DNA of 64,000 nucleotides from Cerrena zonata (Eukaryota > Basidiomycota > Agaricomycetes > Polyporales > Cerrenaceae), in assembly GCA_038087015.1 (NCBI GenBank), contig JASBNA010000003.1, positions 2,480,001 through 2,544,000 on the forward strand, read 5' to 3'. Below are positions 24,301 to 35,219 of the stretch, piece by piece. Under the pieces are notes generated by a model that was given only the letters and a program-made list of their open reading frames with translations, did no database searches and was not told the origin of the DNA. A program made the position numbers and the translations under genes. The stretch's first letter is position 1. Every line of letters starts with the position of its first letter.

Positions 24301-25556
24301 CTATGGCTGCGGTCATCGAAAACGCAGACCCTGCAACTAGGTACTACATTGCTCGCGCTGAGGCACCCCAGACTCGTCGCACGTCTGCCCTTATTCACCG
24401 GTCTTTCTTCCGGCCACTTGCTAAAGTGCGATATGATCTCATTGGCCAAGACCGTGCATTGGAGCAGCTGTTCCGGGTACTGGGAATGCCTACTGTTTCG
24501 CCTATTGTTGTCTTGCTGTGCGGTAAGTTGTTTGATGGACCATCGTAACGTCTTTATCTAATTTGGACCAGGTCCGAGCGGACATGGAAAGAGTTTATTG
24601 GCCCGCAAGTGTAAGGTGTTCCCTAATTCAGATGTTGATACCAGCACTGATGATTTATACAGTTGGGTCTCTCCTTGACGTGCCAACACATACTGTCAAT
24701 ATGACTACACTTCGATCTACACACGACATTTGGCGTAGCTATTCCATGAACCCCCATGAGGTGATCATATTTCCAGAACCGCCTTCCGTCTTGTCACTGA
24801 GAAAACTGTACAGGAACCCTCTAACCTGACGTTAACCGACTTTTTGCTTGAGAACGAAGGCAAGCGATGTGTTGTGGTGCTTGATGTAAGTCAGGGCGGC
24901 ATGTTTCCATCATTGATAATCATTACACCTCTTTGTCCAATAGGAAATCGAGAAAACCGAGAATGAAACATACCTGTCCTCGTTGCTAATGCCTTGGGAG
25001 TTAGGTGCGCAGCCTTCTATAACTACTCCTCGACGGAGCTCTAATACACTCTCTAGGGCGTTGTTCGTTCGAAGCAGGTAGACGCCATGTAGATGTCTCG
25101 AAGGTAATCTGGCTGGGTACCTCCAACATTGGTCATGACCTCGTATTTGAACACCAAGCTGCCCGTGAAAATCCTGAAGAACCTGTGTCTAGGGAAAGTT
25201 ACGTTGACCTGATGGGCATGCTACGGCCACTAGTGTCCCAACGCCTCGGGGTGAGTTGATATCACTTGAACTAAGAGCAGCGTTAGTCTGATGATGTATT
25301 GTTTTCCCTCGATAATAAGCCTTCATTACTCTCGCGAGTGACCACCGTACTTCCATTCGTGCCTTTTTCGAGAGAGGAGAAAATGGCAATCGCTGCCGAG
25401 GCGCTCTACGCGCTTGCTGGAGAAGACGCTCGTTCCTTGCCATCAGCCACCATAGAGAAACTGGTACAAAACTCCATCCGAGAATACGTTCCCGCCGAGG
25501 GTGCACGATCGTTATACCGCGCCGTTTCTACTCAGTTGTTGGATACAATATATTAA
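21320..25556 (+). CDS. CCCH zinc finger - ankyrin - AAA+ (Clp/HSP100-like) protein
   Basis: Large multi-domain protein. A short first exon (21320-21353) splices to a CCCH finger (PCPFYSQGRCLFADSCNFLH, spacing C-x7-C-x5-C-x3-H). A disordered Ser/Pro-rich region of about 600-700 residues follows. Ankyrin-like repeats come next (LLFAIASDDVEEVRKVLES, EIVKLLLAHGANPSTLRD). The AAA+ module has Walker A GPSGHGKSLLARK, LLDVPTHTVNMTTLRSTHD, Walker B KRCVVVLDEIEKTE, sensor VIWLGTSNIGHDLVFEHQAA, and the C-terminal SLLSRVTTVLPFVPFSREEK and EGARSLYRAV. This ankyrin-plus-Clp order recalls human CLPB. The join between the CCCH exon and the long exon (about 21520-21600) is unresolved, so the finger could be a separate small gene. 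The remaining joins keep frame. Confidence 0.78.
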
Positions 25557-26115
25557 TAATCTTTAAACATACTAATATGCCAGGGACGGAACAGAATTCT
25601 TCATAAGCACCCCTATGCAGTTATTCGATCTTAAATGACAGTTCTGATATATTCTGTCCACTGCATCAGCATCATTTTGGTCTCAAAGGCTCGCTGCACG
25701 AATCCGTTCCCGGACATCGTTTGTCCGACCCGTCTTATAGTATGTATCCCTATAGAGTTGCTCCCGTAGTTGTGAGTGCACCATGTCGTCGACTCATGGT
25801 TGTTAGCCTCTCGGGTAGTTTGATCTTATGGACTATAGGTGGGTAATGTGAATGATTAGACTATGCCCCTTAGACCGGATATCTGAATCACGTTGGAAAG
25901 TGATGATGAAACACCATCACTTGTGGATGCTGTTCGTTGTTTGATGGCGATCCCATCCAGCCCTCGATGATATATACCCCCCAAAGTCCAAACATTTCCC
26001 TAGTTTCTCTTTCTTCCTTTCGGCGTTTTGGTCTTGTCTTTCTTTTGGCGGTGGCAACCCCTTCCTTTCCTTCAGTGTTTCTAGTTTTTTTTTGGAATCT
26101 CACAAAGTCTTCATA
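25557..26115. other. Intergenic: promoter of the membrane SH3 gene
   Basis: About 560 bp. The right end (25975-26100) is T/C-rich as in many fungal promoters and leaders. A small minus-strand open frame (25888-26184) is an antisense shadow of the pyrimidine tract. Confidence 0.5.
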
Positions 26116-27222
26116 ATGGCATCCGAAATTACTGTTCGTCATCTTTCTTCGTCGCGTAGGCATTGGACCCGCGAAATCAAGCACCGAGAGGTTGAACCTT
26201 CGTCAACTGTAATCGTCACAGCGAAGGTGACTCCCACTGCAACGGAGGGTTCTTCAAATGTCCCGGTGGTTACACCACTCCCAACATCTGTGAAGGCACT
26301 TACAGGCTTCATCGTCGTTCTAGGAGTACTCGTTCTTGGTAAGTAAATACTCACGGAATGTCTATCCATAAATAACTGACTGTTGGGAACAGGTATCGCT
26401 GCTTGGAGAATTGGTGCCTGGCGTCGCAGAAAGATTCGCACCCGTCATGCTGCTGCATCCTCAAAGATTCTCGCAGGCCTTTCTACATTCGAGAAGTCGT
26501 CTACTATCGACATCTCGGCGAACAGACAGACTCTTGACGAGAAATCAGGATACACCGTACCTATCATCCCAGCGATTTACCCCATCGAGTTCCCCGCGCT
26601 CCCCGTTCCCGCTCATTCCCCGAACAAGGCTGTGAAGAAGGGCACCAACAGGTTCATCGGGAGTCTTTCTTTCTCGACCAAGATTTCCCCTCCCCCTCAA
26701 GAGATTACACCCCCTCCTTACGACGCTACCACTCCCCCCTCCTCTCAACTCACTGCGCGTCCCCCATCCAATGCTAACGGCAAAGTAAACTTGCAGGTCG
26801 AAGTTCCACTACGACCAGATGTTGCTACCACTACATTGAGCCTCAACACTGGGGTCGCGCCATCTCCTATTCCAAGTCCTCGCACTAGCTCCTACGGAGC
26901 TTATGCACCCGACTCAGCCTGGAAGACTCCTGCAACGGGTCGACCAAGGTCAAAATCCTTCAATACCAAACGTTTCCCTCGCTTGATGGTTGTAACATGT
27001 ACCTTCGTCCCCTCACTCACGGATGAACTTGCTATCAAAGTTGGCGAGACCCTCAGGCTGGTTGAAGAATACGAGGACGAATGGTGTTTGGTGCAACGGA
27101 TTGGAAGGCCTGATGCCGCAAAGGGCGTAATTCCCCGGTTCTGCCTTCAGGAGCGTCCAGAAATTGTAGCCTCTCTCCCAAAGCACAAGAAGGGCATGTC
27201 TCACTCCAATCTCCGATACTGA
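26116..27222 (+). CDS. Single-pass membrane protein with C-terminal SH3 domain
   Basis: About 350 residues in two exons (26116-26338, 26393-27222). The short outer segment is Thr/Ser/Val-rich. A helix follows (ALTGFIVVLGVLVLGIAAWR), then a basic stop-transfer (RRRKIRTRH). The cytoplasmic part has a Pro-rich linker with ITPPPYDATTPP, a PPxY motif, and an SH3 domain near the C-terminus: CTFVPSLTDELAIKVGETLR, the EYEDEWCLVQR strand and GVIPRFCLQE. Similar fungal membrane SH3 proteins (Fus1, Sho1 types) act as scaffolds at polarity or osmosensing sites, but no four-helix Sho1 region is present. The start at 26116 is the first ATG; an upstream in-frame TTG is ignored. Confidence 0.85.
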
Positions 27223-27830
27223 GCAATACGTATCAGTTCTGTTCACGGATGAAGTACACTCATACCTTGACCCACGGTCCTTTACCCACACGACGACTTT
27301 TATGATGATGAATTCTTGGATTAACCTACGACGATGATTTCTGCCTACCGCCACTCTTTTATCCCAAGACGCATTCGCATACCCATATTGATCCTTCTTC
27401 ACTGAAGAATTACCTCTGCTCTTACACTCCCTCCGCTTTGAAGTATTTATTACTTTTGTTTTGGTCCTGTGAGTCACCCCCACTTTGGCATACCTAGACA
27501 GAATACCCATTGACAGTTGTTGTGTAGTTACACTTTTAGGTTTTAGGGTTGATTAAATTATTATTTTCGGGCTTCATAGCGTGGCAGTGTCTGGGTCCTC
27601 ATCCTTTCTGGTATGCTGCCTCGCATATTCCGACGCGATGCAACGATGAACAATGCGCGCAACGGCTGGTATGTAACACCCGCAAATCTCTCGTAGTACT
27701 GCTAGCCAGCACTCAGGTATATAACAACCAGAGACTTTACTCAACAATCTTTGTGCTTTGTCCGAATACATTGGTTGATGATATTCCAATTCAGTGTTAT
27801 TGTTTAAGCATTATACATTACATTGAATAC
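27223..27830. other. Intergenic between convergent genes
   Basis: Contains the 3' flanks of the SH3 gene and of the reductase gene. Two opposing open frames at 27549-27890 and 27574-27789 have no recognisable motif. Confidence 0.5.
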
Positions 27831-29165
27831 TCAAGCAATGCGGAATACTACCTTCTCGCCACTATTCTTTCCTTCTTTCAAGTACTCTAAACCTTCCTCA
27901 ACAGCTTCGAGTCCTCCAGGCCATAGCTTGACCGGATTGGGTTTGATAGCTCCTGATTTTACGAGTTCTGGTGTCTTTTTCAAGAACTCAGCCATATGAC
28001 TGTGATCATCAGCTTGGACGGGGTAATGAGATCCTTTATAATCAAAGGCACGTCCGAGGGAGGTGTAGATCAAAGTGACTATTTTCCGCAGATGTGTTCA
28101 ATTTCTCAGAGGATACCAGTTTACACTGAGGGCATACCTTGAACAAGAACATCTGACCGTATTTCTTGAGCGGCTTTCGATGGAGGAAGAATAACAAGTA
28201 GCTTTCCCGGTCCCGGAGCAAAAGTCTGGATAGAAATCTTCTGTGACGATTCTAAAGACACAGTGTCAAAACCAATGTGGATGGAGTCGCCCGTAACTTC
28301 CTTTATCTTGTTGACGACGTCAGGGTCTCTGTACTAGATATTAACTCATTGTAAGCGTATGACTTGACATATACAGGTGAAAAGTACAAACATCGAAGAC
28401 AGCATCAGCTCCAAGTGATTTTGCGAGCTGATGATTTTTTGGAGAAGCCGTAGTAACGACTTTATATCCTGCAAGGTGGGCTAGTTGGATAGCAAACAAT
28501 CCGACAGATGCTGCAGACCTCATCAGCTTACAGGTGGTACATAAAAGCGTATGACGGGCTTACTGCTTGCGCCATATATAAGAATCCATTTCGACACAGC
28601 TGCCTTGGCTGGAGGCTCAGTCAATTCAAGACGACCAGGGGCAAATAAGGCCTGCACCGCTGTCCAATACCTGTAACGCGGTGTCATTAACTCTCCGTGT
28701 GCTATTGCTTGGACATATGAAATTACATACGAGCATCCGAAAGTCGCAGCTTCTTCTTGAGTCAACGAACCAGGCGGGATTTTCCAAACCAAATCTCCTG
28801 GTACCCTTGTGTATTCAGCGAAGGCTCCGACATCGTTCCAGTGTCCACCTTGAGTAAAACCTGCAACCCGATCTCCGATAGTAAACGAAGTTACGTTCTT
28901 GCCAACCTTAGCAATGGTTCCAGAGAAGTCGCAGCCAACAATGGTACCGGGAATGGTCACAGTATAAACGTCTAAAGAGTATCAATAATTCGAATTATGA
29001 AATGAAGAGTTGTGACATACGCTTCCAATCCGTTGGATTCAATGCTATCGCGTCATTTTTGATGAGGACATCGTTATCGTCAATTTCGGGAACCAGGATC
29101 TCTTCAACTTTGACACTCTTAGTCTCTTTGGTAATAAGGGCTTGCATCTTTGTTGGAACAGCCAT
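27831..29165 (-). CDS. Medium-chain dehydrogenase/reductase (zinc-independent, enoyl reductase-like)
   Basis: NAD(P)H-dependent oxidoreductase of the MDR superfamily, similar to fungal trans-enoyl reductase/quinone oxidoreductase proteins. Six exons join in frame. The N-terminal GroES-like fold has ALITKETKSVKVEEILVPEI, VGCDFSGTIAKVG, and the loop DRVAGFTQGGHW. The Rossmann part has ILIYGAS joined to TSVGLFAIQLAHLAGYKVV, then TTASPKNHQLAKSLGADAVF. The C-terminal part ends LEYLKEGKNSGEKVVFRIA. The cysteine and glutamate residues that bind catalytic zinc are absent, which fits the reductase branch. A TATATAAG element lies about 90 bp upstream of the ATG. Substrate unknown; no neighbouring biosynthetic cluster. 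Confidence 0.87.
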
Positions 29166-29731
29166 GTCTGCTGATAAGATGGGATCACGAATCTGTTGCC
29201 TGGAAAAATGGGGGGAGGGTCGCGAGGATAGTTTGCATGGTAAAACCACCCACTCCTTATATAACTTCATTGGCTGCGATTGTAATAATATTTCCGAGCT
29301 TGTTTTACTCAATCCTTCGGATTTGGCCTGTGGGTATGTCAGATTACTAATACGATGTCGTGATTACACATGAAGAGATCCGTGTGTTCTGTGAGTAACT
29401 TGTCAGCATACAGTCGATCGCGGTCCGTCAACGTTACATCATTAGGTATGTATCTTTGTGTGAAATATCAAGCGAGAGAATATAGAAAGTAAAGGAGGAT
29501 TGAGGGATTATCATTACCTGCAAGAGTCTGAAAGGCCCAGGCCGACAGGCTTACAAATCTGATCGTCCCGCCGGTAAAGTTGTTTTCCAGCAATCTTGGA
29601 TGAATACTAACGACTTGCCAGTGCTAGATATACTTGTACAAGAAGTTCAATTAAATTATGCGGTCATCTGGTGGCGCAAAGAAAGAATCTGTACTATTCT
29701 GTAGCTGCCAGGTTAAGCGAAACGTGACCAA
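29166..29731. other. Intergenic: reductase promoter and orphan 3' flank
   Basis: Holds the TATA-like element of the reductase gene near 29252-29259 (read on the minus strand) and downstream sequence of the orphan gene. No conserved open frame. Confidence 0.5.
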
Positions 29732-30521
29732 TTAGTGTGTGCGTGACAGGCTGGCACGCATGTACGCCTTTTTAAACACATCCTGAGAACTGAGAGACTC
29801 GTCGGATGCTTTCGGATAATACGGAGACCATGCAGCTAACAGATGACATACCGTCAGCTGAAGCTCTCATCGAAATAATGAAGGACTTACGTATCTCCTC
29901 GGGAAAGCGAACTTTTCCTTGTTCGGGCCACCACGTAGGTTCAGCACCACTACCCAAGTCCAGAGCATCGCGCAGAGCATCCTTGAGACGAAACATTGTT
30001 CCCTCGCCGTTTAATCGATCCATGGTATCAGGGTGTTCGTTTGTGGCCCAATAGATGACGACTGAGTACAAGCTGTCGAGAGACTCGACAGATCCATCCT
30101 TTTCCTCAGTCGACATGATGAGACCGTCACTACAAGGCGGCAGTGGCATGATGGTATAACTACAAGGCGGCAGTGGCATGATGGTATATGTGGGCAATAG
30201 TTCAATGGCGTCCCAGTAAGAGATATTGAGCATACAAGCGACCATCTTGCGAATAAATCGGATGGCTTCACTAGTCTTGATCTCAGTATCCGTCTTGGTT
30301 GTGTGAAGAAGTTGCGTTGACCACAGAACGTTATTGTCATAGTATTCATCCAAGAACAGTGCAGAGACACAAAAGCCATAGAGTTCTACCCAGCAACGTT
30401 CAGGTGATGTGGGGTCAGGGTTGTGAAGGGCTCGGCCACAATAGCATTTCGGATGGCCTTCGATAGGTTTGCAAGCTTCAGGATTATACATAAGGGATTG
30501 GCCGTCTATTTGACTGTCCAT
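29732..30521 (-). CDS. Orphan protein with internal 10-residue tandem duplication
   Basis: I do not recognise a family. The main exon starts MDSQIDGQSLMYNPEACKPI and contains Cys-rich CYCGRALHNPDPTSPERCW. A tandem repeat YTIMPLPPCS occurs twice in a row, encoded by two perfect 30-bp copies at about 30132-30191. Near the end a strong donor (gtaagt after EEI) allows a 55-nt intron leading to a final exon PAWSPYYPKASDESLSSQDV that stops at 29732. Without splicing the frame stops at 29772. A TATAAAA element lies about 95 bp upstream of the ATG. No signal peptide or membrane helix is seen. Confidence 0.6.
30132..30191. repeat. Perfect tandem duplication, 2 x 30 bp
   Basis: Two adjacent identical 30-bp units inside the orphan gene, each ending in the bases gcatgatggtata. 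In the protein this repeats ten residues in frame. Identity between copies implies a recent slippage event, or an assembly artefact. Confidence 0.85.
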
Positions 30522-31451
30522 TGCTGATGTGGTTGAGTGGGAGGGGTGTGTGAGGAAGGGAGGCAAGCGAGAGGGAGTTGTTAAGTTGAGGGGAAGAGGT
30601 CGGTAGTAACGCTACCTTTTTATATCCGCACAAAGGCGGGAATTTATTCAGGACAGCAGGTTTTCCCCATCGCGGAGTACGATTTATTGATATATGTATA
30701 TCTAAGCGAGACCTCGCGCGCACGCTGTCCAAGATCAGAGAAGGCTCAGAGAAGGTTTCATCGAAACGAGTGCTACAAGGTGCCACAGAAACCTATCCTT
30801 GAGTCTCCTTTTCACCATTGGGGTGGGTGAGTGGTTCGACTGGCCTTATATGAGAGAAGGGGACATACTGCAGAAGCATGATGCTACTAAATTTATTGCT
30901 AGACATCCGGTACAAGGGCCGGAACAAATGTTGGTTCTAGCATTGGCGCAGCCCTAAAAGCGTTACAACACCATGGCAAACAAAAACATCCAATTTAGGC
31001 GATGCGATACCATAAGGTAAACAACGAATATCGCCTGCGTAACCTCTCGAACAAAGAGGAGATAGATGCTAAGTATAGCTCATGTTTTATATATACCGCG
31101 TGGACAACGGGAGTCTATGAAGAGGAGATACTATGTCAAATGATATATTTGTAAGCGAAAGGTGGCTTAGTTCAAAGTAGAGTACATACCTCGATAAACA
31201 ATGTCCTCAATTGTACTGCTATTATTAGCAAGCACTTCAAAATGGTGGCATGAATTTCCAGACGTAGCATTGAATGTGAGATGATGTCTCGATGTCACTT
31301 TGACTAAGTGCGTGACAAAACAAAGGGTGCGACACTGCCGTTCCAATATGAAGAAAGTCCGTTGACGGTTGACAACCATCCATCACAAATAGGAATCATG
31401 ACCTAGGGTGGCGCTGCAATACGAGATTCTACAATATCAACGATTAACGTC
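30522..31451. other. 930-bp intergenic region, no gene seen
   Basis: Lies between the orphan's promoter and the end of the next minus-strand gene. Small open frames (for example 31167-31379 minus) have no motif support. No repeat structure noticed. Confidence 0.45.
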
Positions 31452-32703
31452 TCATGCCTCCGAATAGGAGGGTGGTACGTCCGTCAAGGGTAGATGGCTC
31501 GACCCGGAAGGCTCTCCTGCCGATCCAAACCTTAGACCGGAGTCACGATGATAAGTGGCTTCTTCTGAAGATGAGTATAAGAGTCCTGCCTCCTCTGCTT
31601 TACTCCGAGAAACGACGGTGACCGATGTGACATCTGTTGGATTAGTTACTGCAAGTACAGTGCCTGTCGTCCGTTGTGATCCGCCGGTTAGGACGCTACT
31701 GGCTGCGTCGCTACCGCTTCTTCCCTCACCGGCTGCCCCATGGTATGTCAGAGATGGTGGAGGCGGATCGTACAAACTGGATGCTCGCGAAGACTGTAGA
31801 TCGAAGGGTACAGGTGGAGGTGGAGGGGGTGAACGGGGAGGGAATTTGCCGTCTGAGATAGAATATTTGGTGATCTACATCTGCACTTGAACAACAAAAT
31901 ACTAAAATACCTTCTTCTTCATCAATCCATTCATCAACATTCGTAAGTTTGAAGAAGTTAGCTTGTCGTGTCCTCCGATTTGTGAAATAGTACCAGAGTC
32001 CCAGTGACACGAGTCCGACGAAAATCAAACCACCAACGACGCCTCCGATAATGGCACCTAGAGGCGCATCTGTCTTCGAGACGTCCCCTGAGACAGTATC
32101 TTGGTTGGACATATGTGTTGTGGAGGCGGTTGGTGCAGAAATCAATGAGGTTAAGGTCACTGTCGCGGGAGGCGTTTCTGATGGGACGTAGTAGATGGCG
32201 AAGAAAATAAAGGTGTTGAAATTCGAGCAGGATTTGACATTCACGGATATCTGATGTTGACCCGAAGAAAGCGTCCCGGATTGAAACCATAAGACAGTCT
32301 CGACTAATTCGGTCGTGTTCCAAGCTATGTTCGTCACCGCATCCTGGTTATCGATGGTGAATGAAGCAACGAGAGGAGTATATCTTTTCAAATCAGTGGG
32401 GTTGAGTGCACCCACTATAGATATATCGGTACCTTCGATATAATGTATACTTAGTGGAAAGTATTGAGGGAATAAGTAAAACATACCAACAAACTCGTAG
32501 GTGAACCCAGAATTCGGTGTGCCCGTCCAATGGAAAGCATCATGATCATCGTCCTCTGGTATAAACGTCCAGTTACCATTATATTTGATATCGGAATCGC
32601 TACTGGAGACTATGACCTGTTTAGAAGACGACATGGAGGAGAATGGAAGAGACACGTCTAGGGAGGATTCTGAAGATGGACCCCCTCTCGGTAACGTGAA
32701 CAT
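31452..32703 (-). CDS. Single-pass membrane protein with cytoplasmic tail ending PPSYSEA
   Basis: About 390 residues in three exons. The outer domain resembles the galactose-binding-like beta-sandwich common in Agaricomycete membrane proteins: SDIKYNGNWTFIPEDDD, FTYEFVGTDISIVGALN, and HQISVNVKSCSNFNTFIFF then AIYYVP. A Thr/Ser stalk is followed by a helix (GAIIGGVVGGLIFVGLVSLG) and a cytoplasmic tail starting RRTRQ. The tail is Pro/Ser-rich and ends LTDVPPSYSEA, a C-terminal PPxY motif very like the one that ends the gene at 12032-13490. Two introns join in frame (FVG/TDIS and EEEG/DGKF). An internal ATG (MSSSKQVIV) could be the real start. Function unknown. Confidence 0.82.
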
Positions 32704-33235
32704 GATCTGTTAGGCACAGCACCGCTGTTCGCATCTTTCTGGGAACCTCGGTCGGGGATCCAGGGTTTGGCATTTTTCTCATCAGTTCAATGATGTTGCC
32801 GACCTGGATAGCTTTGACGCAAGTTCAGTATTTGAGTGATGAGATCCAGGAGCACCGTAATGAATAACTGCAAGTACCATATCATACCATAGAGTACAGG
32901 TAGAAATGAGTATACGCTGGACTTACCACTATAACGAAGCAAGAGGTTCTTGGAATAAACGCTGGATAATGAAAAGGGCAATAAAGAGGCATACAAAATA
33001 ACAAATAAATAAAAATACGAAGAGATAAATGCCTATATGGACTCCGAAATGGGCGCAAACCGCCCAAGTCCGTCTACTCAACAGGTTCCCTATAGCGATA
33101 GCACCGGAATACGGACCTTTCATGTCCGAACCGTAAGCGGATTGCATCAAGGGATGTGATGACAACTTTCAAGGACTCCCTATATACACACCGCGATCGG
33201 TCAACTACCAATGTTGCGGTCATGGAAAAGGACAC
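32704..33235. other. Intergenic, A/T-rich, upstream of membrane protein
   Basis: Contains the promoter of the membrane protein and the 3' flank of F-box gene A. Bases 33133-33166 resemble 35125-35160 next to F-box gene B, consistent with duplication of gene plus 3' flank. A minus-strand frame at 32929-33165 is hydrophobic but has no splice support. Confidence 0.5.
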
Positions 33236-34531
33236 TTACGAGGGACCACGGTGAAGACGGCGGCTAGTAGTCGTACCTGCGTATATCTTCCATTCAGGTG
33301 AAATGTCTCCAAACAAACGTAGATCTTGCTCGTCTAGAAGAGTCTCTGACTGAACATCGAAAGTCCAAGCAATGGTACCTCTGGGATCATCATCGTCGCC
33401 AGTGATTCTAAGTGCACGGATAGTCTTGCTTTCTTGTACATAGTCCAAGAATAGAACCTGCGTGCTATATTCAATTTTCCAAATCCATAGTCCGTTGAAG
33501 ACATCGAGTTGAGAGCGCGTAGGGTCTACCGGTGGTTTTGGATAACGAAGAGGGTAATATCTTGGGCAGATTCGCCTGAAATAATCAATCGGATCTAGTG
33601 GAGAGTCTTCGTATTGACGTCCATCTAGTCCGAGGCATGCAAATCTGCTATGGAAGTCCACGAAACAATCTTGTATTCTTTTGTCCGGATAAGAGTAAAC
33701 GAATGAGATGGCCCAAGGCTTGAGTAATTTCGACGTAGTCCCAGCCAGAATTTGGCCGTTTCCTTCAATATCCTGCGACGTGCATGTGAGGGTGTTGTCG
33801 AAGGTAGGCCATGATTCCTCTCGCAGGGGGGGACGATCGCGATCCTTGTCATAGCACGAGTCATTTGTGCTCGGAGGAAATTCAGGATGTGGTTCAGGTT
33901 CCCAGCTGTACCCGTCGAAAAAAGGTGTACAGTAAGCTTGATATGTAGGAGCCAGCACACATATGGAGGGCGGGGGACCTGTGTAACTCTGAGGACTGTC
34001 GGAGGCTGCCGGCACATGCCAATGAATCCGAACTCGCTCCATAGTATCACAGACGTGAAGGGATTCAGGAATGTCGTGATCAGTTAGAGCTAGGCTTTGC
34101 GTTGGGTCGATAAGTTCTATGAAGACGAATGCAACAGGACATGGCTGAAGTTGAGAAGAACTCGGGGCCACCCCATACCATTCGAAGCTGAATGATGATG
34201 AAAACGTCCATTTTTCGCCAACGATGCCTCCCCGTCGATAACGAAACTGTATCACGGCACCATGGTACGGATCGTCATTAGCCCACAAGCCTATGAATGG
34301 ACCATAGGTATGCAAGAGTCCCGTATACACCTGTCGAAAGGTGGCACCTGGTTGGAATAATTCTAGGCTAGTGATACCATAGCGAGCACAAAGCATCTTC
34401 CACATGGACTCATCAGCGACATCGGAGTATGTTTCTCGGGATGTTTGGAGGAGACAGATAATGTCTGCGGCCGGTGTTGATTCATAGATTTGCATGCGCA
34501 GCTCATATGGAATATCGAGGAACCCCACCAT
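33236..34531 (-). CDS. F-box protein, copy A of a tandem pair
   Basis: Intronless gene of 431 residues. The N-terminus is an F-box (FLDIPYELRMQIYESTPAAD, LLQTSRETYSDVADESMWKM), expected to bind Skp1 and recruit substrates to an SCF ubiquitin ligase. The rest is a lineage-specific substrate domain with conserved blocks VYTGLLHTYGPFIGLWANDD, YFRRICPRYYPLRYPKPPVD and ALRITGDDDDPRGTIAWTFD. Copy B lies 0.7 kb upstream on the same strand and aligns along its whole length. This copy is intact. A TATATAAAA box lies about 165 bp upstream of the ATG. Substrate unknown. Confidence 0.88.
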   Translation of the reverse strand: MVGFLDIPYELRMQIYESTPAADIICLLQTSRETYSDVADESMWKMLCARYGITSLELFQPGATFRQVYTGLLHTYGPFIGLWANDDPYHGAVIQFRYRRGGIVGEKWTFSSSFSFEWYGVAPSSSQLQPCPVAFVFIELIDPTQSLALTDHDIPESLHVCDTMERVRIHWHVPAASDSPQSYTGPPPSICVLAPTYQAYCTPFFDGYSWEPEPHPEFPPSTNDSCYDKDRDRPPLREESWPTFDNTLTCTSQDIEGNGQILAGTTSKLLKPWAISFVYSYPDKRIQDCFVDFHSRFACLGLDGRQYEDSPLDPIDYFRRICPRYYPLRYPKPPVDPTRSQLDVFNGLWIWKIEYSTQVLFLDYVQESKTIRALRITGDDDDPRGTIAWTFDVQSETLLDEQDLRLFGDISPEWKIYAGTTTSRRLHRGPS

Positions 34532-35219
34532 CCTAATCTAGGGTCAGTGATATCGGACTCTACTAGAGCTTGGATGTGAACATACACGATTACGGAGATC
34601 AAGCTTCGATCAAGTAACAAAACTGGTGGCAAATGTAGTCGTGCAGAACGCTGAGCTAGTGATTCACAAGCAACATCCCAAAAAGACTCGAGGCTTTTAT
34701 ATACTGAAGGTTTATGAAGTCAACAGGAGTCGTTGACTTGTCTGCGGCAAAGTCCGTGATCAGCGCAAGAGAAGGATAGGATGGAGGAGGAATATTTAAA
34801 GAGGGATTTAATCTGACCCATAATACTTGCACTATACAGGCTAGAGATAAGTTACTAGTAACAATTTTGTGTTGGGGAGCAAATGTTGGAGAAACGTTAA
34901 CGCGCGGACCCTACACCCGCGCGGTCAAATTCTAAATGACCAAATCAACAGGATACTGTCAACATTCACTTGTAGTGACACTTCCTATTCAAAGTCGACC
35001 CCTTATAAGTATTGTAAACGTATCAATATCTAAAAGGCTACTGAGTTTCTTCTAATCGCTCATTGGGTCACCTATATCGACAACATCGAGAGATATAGGA
35101 TGTACTACCGATACGCAAGCGGATTTCATCGAGAGACGTGATTACACCTTTCAACGGTCTTTCCGTTCTATGCAGAGATAATCAGTTAGCTAGCTACGAA
35201 GACCCAATAGTAGCAACGC
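34532..35219. other. Intergenic between F-box paralogues
   Basis: Holds the promoter of copy A, with a TATA element near 34695-34705, and the 3' flank of copy B. The segment 35125-35160 is similar to the 3' flank of copy A. No other open frame is supported. Confidence 0.5.
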
